From: DAOOOW01 sp035387885 | GTDB lineage: Bacteria; Patescibacteriota; Patescibacteriia; UBA2196 | Assembly (NCBI GenBank): GCA_035387885.1 | Contig: DAOOOW010000009.1 | Coordinates: forward strand, 1 to 41,659 | Direction of reading: 5' to 3' | DNA: 41,659 bases | Part shown: positions 16,413 to 24,332 of the stretch, in pieces | Position numbering within the stretch: position 1 is the first letter of the stretch | How the letters are laid out: each line of letters opens with the position of its first letter | The notes under the pieces: model-generated | What the model saw: only the letters and a program-made list of their open reading frames with translations | Databases searched by the model: none | Told to the model about the DNA's origin: nothing | Program-made: the position numbers and the translations under genes

Positions 16413-17669
16413 TTAAATAATATTCTCCCCTGCCACATATCCGCTACTCCAACAAACTTGCAAATTAAACCCGCCAGTTGGGCCGTCTAAATCCAAAATC
16501 TCGCCAGCCAAAATAAGATTATTAATAATCTTGGAATGCATAGTTTCTGGGTCAACTTCTTTTAAATCTACTCCGCCGGCTGTAATAATAGCTGATCCAA
16601 AACCAGCTGTTTTTTTAACTTGCAGGGTAAAATTTTTTAAAAGATCTAATATTTTTTGTCGTTCTAATTTGCTAATCATATTAACTTTTTTCTCTGTCTC
16701 AATACCAGATAATTTAATAATCAGCGCAATCATTTTTTGTGGCAAAAGCCAAGCTAAAGAATTTTTAAACATTTTATTTTTAAAACTTAAAAAATCGCTT
16801 TGAATTCTTTGATCTAAAGTTTTTTCATCCAAAGCTGGCTTAAAATCTATTTTTAAACTTACTTGACCCTTTTCTAAAAGCTCGGCAATCTTTTTGCTCA
16901 TATCTAAAATAATTGGTCCACTTAAACCACCTGCAGTAAAAATTGCTTCACCAAAACGGCTGTCCATTTTTTTATTATTTTGATAGACACTTATGGTTAC
17001 ATTTTTCAAACTTAAACCTTCTAAATCTTTAAGCCAATTTTCTTGACCCACAATTCCTACTAAAGCCGGCCTTGGTTCAATAATATGATGCCCCATTTTT
17101 TCAAGCCATTTAAAACCAGCTCCATCAGAACCAGTAGCTGGATAAGATTTGCCACCAGTAGCCATTAAATATTTTTTAGCTCTTAATTCTTGGTCATCAT
17201 TTAAAATAATTTTTTCTATTCTATTTTGATCTCGAGTCCCAAGTACTCGAGATGAAACTATTTTTTCCACCTTTGTGTTTAATTTGATTTCCACTTGATT
17301 CTTATTCAAATACTTAATTAGAGCTAAGAGTACTGCATCCGCCCGATTGGAAACTGGAAAAACTCTTTGGCCTCTTTCAATTTTAGTGGCTACTCCTAAA
17401 TTATTAAAAAAAATAATAGTTTCTTCTGGACTAAATTTATTTAAAGCAGAATATAAAAATTTACCATTACTTCCATATTGGTTAATAAATTTTTTAAGTT
17501 CTGGTTCAGCATTAGTTATGTTGCAACGACCCTTACCAGTGATTAAAAGTTTGACGCCTAATTGTTTATTTTTTTCCAATAACAAAACATGAGCGCCATT
17601 TTCTGCAGCTCTGCCTGCGGCCATCATCCCAGCTGGCCCGCCACCAATAACGATTAAATCATAAATCAT
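16413..17669 (-). CDS. HI0933/YhiN-family FAD-dependent flavoprotein
   Basis: This 418-aa protein has the dinucleotide-binding motif IVIGGGPAGMMAAGRA at the N-terminus, LLEKNKQLGVKLLITGKGRCNITN, which is typical of the HI0933 family, an ATGGKSYPATGSDG motif in the middle, and a C-terminal AGEILDLDGPTGGFNLQ that completes the FAD site. These proteins bind FAD and are predicted oxidoreductases, but their substrate is not known. A 25-base palindrome (17229-17253) sits inside the frame and adds about eight residues (SSRVLGTR) that do not look native. Confidence 0.9.
   Translation of the reverse strand: MIYDLIVIGGGPAGMMAAGRAAENGAHVLLLEKNKQLGVKLLITGKGRCNITNAEPELKKFINQYGSNGKFLYSALNKFSPEETIIFFNNLGVATKIERGQRVFPVSNRADAVLLALIKYLNKNQVEIKLNTKVEKIVSSRVLGTRDQNRIEKIILNDDQELRAKKYLMATGGKSYPATGSDGAGFKWLEKMGHHIIEPRPALVGIVGQENWLKDLEGLSLKNVTISVYQNNKKMDSRFGEAIFTAGGLSGPIILDMSKKIAELLEKGQVSLKIDFKPALDEKTLDQRIQSDFLSFKNKMFKNSLAWLLPQKMIALIIKLSGIETEKKVNMISKLERQKILDLLKNFTLQVKKTAGFGSAIITAGGVDLKEVDPETMHSKIINNLILAGEILDLDGPTGGFNLQVCWSSGYVAGENII
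17229..17253. repeat. Palindrome inserted within the flavoprotein gene
   Basis: ATCTCGAGT (17229-17237) and ACTCGAGAT (17245-17253) form a perfect 9-bp hairpin with loop CCCAAGT. The frame stays open through it. The wording (CTCGAG, TCCC) belongs to the same style as the dispersed spacer repeats. Confidence 0.7.
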
Positions 17670-17734
17670 AATTTTATTTTAGCATGTTTTTAAAAAAATT
17701 TCTTGAAACAATAAAAAAGGCAAGTAAATTTTTT

Positions 17735-17763
17735 TTGACAAAAAAGTTTTTTTTGTTTATAAT
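17735..17763 (+). promoter_or_regulatory. Consensus promoter of the tRNA cluster
   Basis: TTGACA (17735-17740), a 17-base spacer and TATAAT (17758-17763) give a perfect sigma70-type match, 13 bases before the first base of tRNA-Leu. Confidence 0.9.
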
Positions 17764-17776
17764 TTATTTATAAAAT

Positions 17777-17858
17777 GCCGTCGTGGTGGAACTGGTAGAC
17801 ACGCACGACTCAAAATCGTGTGACGCAAGTCATGTCGGTTCGATTCCGACCGGCGGCA
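17777..17858 (+). tRNA. tRNA-Leu (CAA)
   Basis: The acceptor stem GCCGTCG/CGGCGGC, anticodon stem CACGA/TCGTG around loop CTCAAAA (anticodon CAA) and T-arm GTCGGTTCGATTCCGAC are all present. The long variable arm (TGACGCAAGTCA) is typical of class II tRNA-Leu. CCA is not encoded. Confidence 0.95.
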
Positions 17859-17867
17859 ATTTTTCTT

Positions 17868-17952
17868 TGCTGTCATCCCGAGCGACTATTTTAGTCGTTT
17901 GGAGTCGAGGGATCTGAAATTTAGATTCCTCCATTTCAGTCGGAATGACAAA
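17868..17952. repeat. Dispersed intergenic repeat (TCATCCCGAGCGA...GTCGGAATGACA)
   Basis: TGTCATCCCGA and TCGGAATGACA are inverted ends of a block that contains GACTATTTTAGTC and GAGTCGAGGGATC. Parts match 838-912 and 35068-35113. It lies between two tRNA genes. Confidence 0.6.
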
Positions 17953-17984
17953 AATGTGTTTTGGCTGGGTAGCTCAGTTGGTTA

Positions 17985-18005
17985 CCTGCCTGCCGGCGAG
18001 GCAGG
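17985..18005. repeat. Palindrome in the D-loop of the outer tRNA
   Basis: CCTGCC (17985-17990) and GGCAGG (18000-18005) form a hairpin with loop TGCCGGCGA. It interrupts an otherwise standard D-arm (AGCTCAGTTGGTTA | GAGC) and is of the same GC-rich palindrome class as the spacer repeats. Confidence 0.7.
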
Positions 18006-18045
18006 GAGCGTAGCACTTTCACCCCTCACTAAATTTTTATAAAAT

Positions 18046-18119
18046 GGCGGAGTAGCTCAATCGGTAAGAGCGCAGCACTCATAACGCTGAGGTTGCGAGT
18101 TCAATTCTCGCCTCCGCTA
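18046..18119 (+). tRNA. tRNA-Met (CAT), elongator type, nested inside another tRNA gene
   Basis: The acceptor GGCGGAG/CTCCGCT (with a G1-U72 pair), D-arm GCTCAATCGGTAAGAGC, anticodon loop CTCATAA and T-arm GCGAG-TTCAATT-CTCGC make a complete cloverleaf of 74 bases with A73. CCA is not encoded. Because a separate initiator tRNA follows at 18291, this is the elongator, or else a lysidine-modified Ile tRNA. It sits at the tip of an extended stem made from the outer tRNA's anticodon arm. Confidence 0.88.
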
Positions 18120-18286
18120 TAAAAATGATTTTAAAATAGAAACTTAGTGAGGGGCAAGTAACGCTAAGGTCGAGAGTCCGATTCTCTCCCCAGCCATAAA
18201 TTGAAGTTATTGTTTATTTAATCAATTAATGTTATGCTTAAAAAGCATTAATTTTACATTTTGATTTTTAATTTTTTAATTTTGTA

Positions 18287-19963
<1,677 letters not shown>

Positions 19964-19983
19964 ATATATGATATAATATTATT

Positions 19984-20080
19984 AGCTCTGAAGAGCAGAA
20001 ATTCCGCTCGCTGGCGTGGTGTCGGCAAGGAGATTCAACCCTTGTTTGACCGATGGGAGGTTGGCGGTCTTCCCAGAGCT
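19984..20080 (-). other. Structured, tRNA-sized leader element upstream of the recombinase
   Basis: The ends AGCTCTG and CAGAGCT are complementary. Inside, on the minus strand, are GACCG...CGGTC, AAGG...CCTT and GAGC...GCTC arms, which give a multi-branched shape of 97 bases. It is richer in G and C than its surroundings and ends 21 bases before the recombinase ATG. It could be a regulatory leader, a tRNA-like element or part of an attachment site; I cannot decide. Confidence 0.35.
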
Positions 20081-20144
20081 TTAGAGAATCATAGTTTTGG
20101 TTGTGATTTTTTATTTTTATATAAATGGCAATTTTTTACGACTA

Positions 20145-20153
20145 TGCTATATT
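20145..20153 (+). promoter_or_regulatory. Extended -10 promoter of the small RNA candidate
   Basis: TGC-TATATT is an extended -10 element placed to start RNA at about 20160, which is exactly where the 14-bp closing stem of the RNA candidate begins. A -35 (TGGCAA near 20126) is weak. Confidence 0.45.
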
Positions 20154-20159
20154 TATTAT

Positions 20160-20244
20160 GAACACTTTTTAGTGTCGAAGTCTCTTCTTGAGGCAGACGT
20201 ACAGCCCCCAGATTTTCAGGGGACGCACTAAGGGGTGTTTTTTT
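20160..20244 (+). ncRNA. Candidate structured small RNA, about 85 nt
   Basis: AACACTTTTTAGTG (20161-20174) pairs over all 14 bases with CACTAAGGGGTGTT (20226-20239), using three G-U pairs that exist only in RNA copied from the plus strand. Two smaller hairpins lie inside (GTCT...AGAC and CCCC...GGGG), which gives a three-way junction. Seven Ts follow the stem, so the closing stem doubles as a terminator. No open frame covers it. I cannot match it to a known family. Confidence 0.55.
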
Positions 20245-20275
20245 GACATTTAATTGTCCATTTTAAAAACCAAAA

Positions 20276-20391
20276 GGACGGTTCTGGTTGATCCAACTAC
20301 AATTATCCAAAGATAATATTCATCGGCAGAACCGCCCAATTTGAGCGACGAAAATAATAAAATCTTTGGATGTAGCTTATAGTGGATCAAC
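20276..20391. repeat. Interlocked inverted repeats (pseudoknot-like) near the recombinase
   Basis: GGACGGTTCTG (20276-20286) pairs with CAGAACCGCCC (20327-20337), with one mismatch in 11. Its loop holds GTTGATCCA (20287-20295) and ATCCAAAGAT (20305-20314), whose exact complements lie outside the hairpin in mirrored order: ATCTTTGGAT (20362-20371) and TGGATCAAC (20383-20391). The two structures overlap, as in a pseudoknot or two alternative cruciforms. Confidence 0.7.
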
Positions 20392-20427
20392 ACTTATATT
20401 ATAGCATTATTTTTTATTACCAGCAAA

Positions 20428-21033
20428 TTAAACATTTTTCTTATTTAACCTCATGTATGCTCTAAAAAAACCTCTTTCAAATTTTTTATTTAATTTTAAT
20501 ACCTGTCTATATTTTCTAGTTGGTTTACCTTTGTAATAATATCTTTTAACTTTCTCTTCGGCGCGCTCTATGTCTGGAATTGATACAAAGCCCTTATACC
20601 TTTCACTTTGTCTTTGAGAATTATAGGCAATGTTTCCACAATGTCGGCAACCAAACCACTTGCCAATACCATAAAGCACACCAACTCGTCGTCCACAATA
20701 TTGCCCATTTTTTGTGATAGGGCAAATAAACCAATATCGCACACCGCCGTAATTACAAGGCGTAGTGGTGAGCGAAACTTTAAAATCCATATCGCTCTTT
20801 TCTCCTGTCCAATAATTGGTGTGGGTATAACTTAATTTTATATATGCTAATTCCGTGGGGGTGTGCGCATTTCCCCTGTGTGTTGAAAAATCTATTATAC
20901 TTTTATTTTCATTTGAATCAAAAGTCCAAGTCATAACTCCATATTGATAATTACACTCCTTGTTTAAAAAGCCATTCTTTTTCAAATAAAATACACTTAG
21001 TGCTCTTGAATGTTCCGCGACTAATTTTGGCAT
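20428..21033 (-). CDS. Mobile-element hypothetical protein with treble-clef-like zinc site, 201 aa
   Basis: The middle of this protein has TPCNYGGVRYWFICP, then YCGRRVGVLYGIGKWFGCRHCGNIAYNSQ, with cysteines spaced as a zinc-binding site (CP...CG...CRHC). I recall this pattern from uncharacterised proteins near phage and integrated-element genes. The C-terminal third is basic (KGKPTRKYRQVLKLNKKFERG) and may bind nucleic acid. The start is the ATG at 21033 with no clear ribosome binding site. The role is unknown. Confidence 0.75.
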   Translation of the reverse strand: MPKLVAEHSRALSVFYLKKNGFLNKECNYQYGVMTWTFDSNENKSIIDFSTHRGNAHTPTELAYIKLSYTHTNYWTGEKSDMDFKVSLTTTPCNYGGVRYWFICPITKNGQYCGRRVGVLYGIGKWFGCRHCGNIAYNSQRQSERYKGFVSIPDIERAEEKVKRYYYKGKPTRKYRQVLKLNKKFERGFFRAYMRLNKKNV

Positions 21034-21220
21034 AAGTGTTTAAACAGCCGAAATCATTAGAGATTCTCGGTATTTTTTTTAAATTATTTTTACGCGCAGG
21101 AAAATTCCTTTTTTATGGTTTAGGAAAATTCTACAATTTCCAATATTTTCCAATATGTTATTTCCTACCTTTTCATACCTTTTTTACTTTTTTTACCTTT
21201 TCTTACAGTGTCAGTTTTGT
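21034..21220. promoter_or_regulatory. AT-rich spacer with short direct repeats
   Basis: Between two minus-strand genes, the minus strand reads repeated AAAAGGTA/AAAGGTATG units (21165-21205) and two GGAAA...TTTCC pairs (21104-21150). It may hold the promoter of the 201-aa gene and could be iteron-like, but I see no decisive motif. Confidence 0.3.
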
Positions 21221-23431
21221 TTAATTAAAGGTTTCTGACATTGTGCTTTGTTTCGGTTCAATTTTTAATCCTCTAATTTTTTTACACTCATCGCTAACAA
21301 ACCACATAAAATCATTTGTTAGAGTCATAATTTTTTCATCATTGCCCGGGTTGTGACTATAACAATCAGTTGTTAAATCACAAACCCCAAGTATTTTTAA
21401 CATTTCCATTTCTTTTAAGGCAGTTGGTTTTGAACATTTTAAATCATATTCCACTTGCGTAGTTTTCATTTTTCCATCACACTCTATTAGTTTTCTAAAT
21501 AATTTTGCTCTGGTGGTCGGGGCGCTGTCTATGGCCAATTCAATGATAAATTTTAAATCTGTTTCATTAATTTGTGTTCTACCGCAAACTAAAGCATGCC
21601 CGCGACAAAGATTGTAAAATAATTGGTTGATACGATCTGGTTGCTCTATTACTGGCATTGTGTGATTATATTCGCCAGAATCTTCTCTATCTTTCCAAGC
21701 ATTAATTACACCTCGTAATTTAGAGAGTAATTTTGCACATTTAGAAATTGTCATTCTAAATTCTTTTTTGTCCTCGTTTCTATTCCATTCCACGCCCTCG
21801 GGATATTTAATCCAAAGAGTGTAAAGAAAATTTTTAGTAGCCAAACGGCAAGCCTTTTCTTTTTCTTTATAAACCATATTAGTAATTTGATCAGATAGTT
21901 CGTCCTCGCTTTTTTCTCTGGAACCAAGATTAAGAAAAAACAATCTTGAACCCAAACTACCCATCATTTTCCAAACCTTTGGCGGAATGGGAGTGGAAGC
22001 GCCTAAAATCATAAATAAATATTCTCCTACATATTGTCGTTGTCCGTGAACACCCGTATCAGTATTTAATCCTTCGCCGTCTAATACCCTGGTTAAAATT
22101 CCCAAACATTCAGCTAAGTCATCATCTCGTTTAGAAAATATGGTGGCCAAATCTCTAATTAAAAACATTTTGTATTTTAATTTTGGCAGTAAATCAATTT
22201 CCTTTAATTTTTCTTTACTAACATTAGAAGCATTGGAGACAAACGAAGCTGGTGTAAATTTATCTGTGGCATAAGTTAGCTCTGGTATTCTATCAAAAAA
22301 GTTAATACAAATTGTTTTGCCAGATGATGGAACATCCACTAATACAAGTGCGAAGGGATTGGTTATTTCTTTAATCAAAATTTGGGAGATAATAGATAAA
22401 GCAGTTTCAGCAGAAAAAAGTAAATCAGGAAAATTATTTTTTATTATTTCTTGCCATTCGCTAAAACCAATTTCTTTAAAATCTTTTTCTATTTTTACAA
22501 CTCTACCAAATTTATCCAAATTTAAAATTTCTTTTGAAAGTTTATGAATAAATTGTTCAATATTGCCATTATGTTTTTCAAAATAGTCAGTTACATCGCC
22601 TTTGTCGCCAACTTCATCTGGCAGAGTAATTTTAAATATTTGTAAGTCCTCTATGGCAGATAATTTTTTAATAACTTTTTCTGCGCCGTCTTCGCCAGCT
22701 TCGTCGTGATCATAACAAATATACACCTTTTTTAAATGTTTAAAATTTTCAACCCATTCATCTTTAAAAGTTTCAGCTCCGCCAGTGCTACATATTGCAG
22801 GAACGCCATTTTTCTCTATAATCATCCTGTCAAACTCTCCTTCGCACAAGACAACTCTTTCTGTTTCTTTTAATGTATCAACACCAAAGAGGGAAGTCTT
22901 TGATCCTTGCGGATAAAATTTGTATTTTATTTGATTGGTATTATCGTCGTCTAATTTTCTTAATTTGAAATATACATATTTGCTAGTGGCGTCTTTGATT
23001 GGAATAGTAATCCAATTCTTTTTATAAAAATTTCCAAAGCCAAGTTTAAAGTATTTTATTAACTCATCATCAATGCCCCTATCATTCAGATATTTTCTGA
23101 TATTATCAGGTAATTTTTCGTGGCATTTTTCCACAATTTCTGAATTAAAAATAATTTCTTTTTTCTCTGCTTTTTTATGGTTGGCGAAAATATCCTTAAG
23201 ATCATCCCCCAAATGCTTGGCTAATGTTATAATATTGCCTTTCTCACCGCATTTTTGGCACTTATACTGCCCCGTGTCGGCATTAAAGTATAAATGTGCC
23301 TCATTAGCCACACTTTCGTCATCACAGCCATTAAAAAGGCATTTGGTGATTAGTTCGCCATTAAATAATTTGTATGAAATGCCTTTTTGATTAAGATATT
23401 CTTGAATTGTAATTGTCTCATTGTTTGTCAT
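21221..23431 (-). CDS. Phage/plasmid-type primase-helicase
   Basis: The 736-aa protein starts with a CHC2-like zinc finger (KCLFNGC...YKCQKCGEKGNI, about 28-65). It then has a TOPRIM domain (VVLCEGEFDRMIIEKNG and ICYDHDEAGEDGAE, about 185-265) for primer synthesis. A P-loop follows (VPSSGKT, about 367), with a Walker-B-like MFLIRDL and a winged-helix-like end (TKSTQVEYDL-type region near 650-690). It would prime and unwind DNA for replication of the integrated element. It heads a run of small genes on the same strand (23506-24219). No Shine-Dalgarno site is visible. Confidence 0.88.
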   Translation of the reverse strand: MTNNETITIQEYLNQKGISYKLFNGELITKCLFNGCDDESVANEAHLYFNADTGQYKCQKCGEKGNIITLAKHLGDDLKDIFANHKKAEKKEIIFNSEIVEKCHEKLPDNIRKYLNDRGIDDELIKYFKLGFGNFYKKNWITIPIKDATSKYVYFKLRKLDDDNTNQIKYKFYPQGSKTSLFGVDTLKETERVVLCEGEFDRMIIEKNGVPAICSTGGAETFKDEWVENFKHLKKVYICYDHDEAGEDGAEKVIKKLSAIEDLQIFKITLPDEVGDKGDVTDYFEKHNGNIEQFIHKLSKEILNLDKFGRVVKIEKDFKEIGFSEWQEIIKNNFPDLLFSAETALSIISQILIKEITNPFALVLVDVPSSGKTICINFFDRIPELTYATDKFTPASFVSNASNVSKEKLKEIDLLPKLKYKMFLIRDLATIFSKRDDDLAECLGILTRVLDGEGLNTDTGVHGQRQYVGEYLFMILGASTPIPPKVWKMMGSLGSRLFFLNLGSREKSEDELSDQITNMVYKEKEKACRLATKNFLYTLWIKYPEGVEWNRNEDKKEFRMTISKCAKLLSKLRGVINAWKDREDSGEYNHTMPVIEQPDRINQLFYNLCRGHALVCGRTQINETDLKFIIELAIDSAPTTRAKLFRKLIECDGKMKTTQVEYDLKCSKPTALKEMEMLKILGVCDLTTDCYSHNPGNDEKIMTLTNDFMWFVSDECKKIRGLKIEPKQSTMSETFN

Positions 23432-23505
23432 ATAATTTTCATGTTAATTTTAGTTAATGATGTGGAATGCAAGAAAAGCATATAGTTAAATTTCTTCCCG
23501 TTAAA

Positions 23506-23760
23506 CTATGCGAAAGAATTGGAAAAATCAGTGTTTTTTTCAGTGTTTCTTGTTTTGTTTAGTTGTCCCAATAACACCTTTTTTCTTTCTTCGGTTAAAA
23601 CGACCTTTTTTCTCGTCCCTTCTGGATATTTTCCAAAACGGTAATAATACAGCGGGCAATCGCTTGAAGGACATAGTTTTACTTCTAAACTACTGCCACA
23701 CATACAATCAAGGCAGTTTTTTCTAATGGCTTTTAGCGGTGTTAGAATTTTGTTTTTCAT
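23506..23760 (-). CDS. Small Cys-rich phage-type protein, 84 aa
   Basis: KAIRKNCLDCMCGSSLEVKLCPSSDCPLYYYRFGKYP has four or five cysteines spaced to bind zinc and matches a small protein commonly seen in phage and integrated elements. Its function is unknown. It lies between the primase and two other tiny genes on the same strand, 11 bases from its upstream neighbour. Confidence 0.82.
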   Translation of the reverse strand: MKNKILTPLKAIRKNCLDCMCGSSLEVKLCPSSDCPLYYYRFGKYPEGTRKKVVLTEERKKVLLGQLNKTRNTEKNTDFSNSFA

Positions 23761-23771
23761 ACAATTTTAAT

Positions 23772-23960
23772 TTAATTATTTTCCGCGTCGCTGGCTTGAA
23801 TTTTTTCAAAGTCAAATTTGCGAATTGGTTTATAAATTTTTTTAAGTAGCGAGCAAAGATTTTCAGCTTGTTCATATGCAAATTCGTCACTTATTTCTTC
23901 ACCAAAGTGTTTTTTCCATAATCCACGAAATTCTAAAATTTTTTGCTGGTTAATTTGCAT
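23772..23960 (-). CDS. Small hypothetical protein, 62 aa
   Basis: The protein is helical and charged (EFRGLWKKHFGEEISDEFAYEQAENLCSLLKKIYKPI). I recognise the general type from phage-like operons but no named family. It is spaced 4 bases from the upstream gene and 11 from the downstream one, which indicates an operon. Confidence 0.7.
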   Translation of the reverse strand: MQINQQKILEFRGLWKKHFGEEISDEFAYEQAENLCSLLKKIYKPIRKFDFEKIQASDAENN

Positions 23961-23964
23961 AAAA

Positions 23965-24219
23965 TTAATTATTGTATAAACGGCTTTTAATTTCCTTTGT
24001 TAAAACAAAAAAACGAGCAGGATCGACAACAAGCTCGTGCTTCCAAAAAGATTCTATGATTTGATCTGTTTTTTCGTTTCGAAAAAAGACAAAAATCGAC
24101 TTATTTGGATTTTGTTTATTAATTGCCTCTATTTGGTGATCAAAATAGCAAAGAGCGCTCGCCAAAGCTAAATCAGAAGTTTCAAAAATCTCAGTTGTTT
24201 TTAGGTAGTCTATAAGCAT
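23965..24219 (-). CDS. DUF5659-like small protein, 84 aa
   Basis: FETSDLALASALCYFDHQIEAINKQNPNKSIFVFF follows the pattern of the DUF5659 family (TSDL-x-LAxAL ... then an FxF strand). Such proteins are common next to phage replication genes and have no known function. It is the first gene of the small-gene/primase operon, and the terminator of the preceding gene lies 60-80 bases upstream. Confidence 0.7.
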   Translation of the reverse strand: MLIDYLKTTEIFETSDLALASALCYFDHQIEAINKQNPNKSIFVFFRNEKTDQIIESFWKHELVVDPARFFVLTKEIKSRLYNN

Positions 24220-24269
24220 TTTAATTTAGGTTAATAATAATTTGCGACCTTTTGGACTCTTTTGTCTGA

Positions 24270-24300
24270 AAAACAAAAAAGTAGAGGTTGGTCTCTACTT
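24270..24300 (-). terminator. Terminator after the sigma-like gene
   Basis: AAGTAGAG and CTCTACTT form a perfect 8-bp stem with loop GTTGGT (24279-24300). On the minus strand TTTTTTGTTTTT follows. It separates the sigma-like gene from the DUF5659 operon. Confidence 0.88.
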
Positions 24301-24332
24301 AATAAATGCAGTTAGATTAAAAAACGTGACAT

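Larger units (their letters stand above)
17963..18196 (+). tRNA. Interrupted tRNA gene, probably tRNA-Lys (TTT), with another tRNA in its anticodon loop
   Basis: The outer acceptor stem is GGCTGGG (17963-17969) with CCCAGCC (18189-18195) and A73. The D-stem is GCTC...GAGC, and the T-arm is GAGAG-TCCGATT-CTCTC. The D-loop holds a 21-base palindrome (17985-18005). The anticodon stem TAGC/GCTA is split: CCCCTCACTAA (18022-18032) pairs perfectly with TTAGTGAGGGG (18144-18154), and a complete tRNA-Met gene lies between. Removing 18020-18158 would rebuild loop CTTTTAA, which gives tRNA-Lys(UUU) (inference). Other cut points would give Thr(UGU) or Glu(UUC). C instead of U at position 55 is unusual and could mean decay. 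It may be a pseudogene or a processed split tRNA. Confidence 0.6.

Noticed and set aside
18020..18158. Group I intron in the outer tRNA (U before and G at the end of the insert).
   Set aside because: The insert is 139 bases, 74 of which are a tRNA; there is no space for the P3-P8 catalytic core. The border match is kept only as a note.
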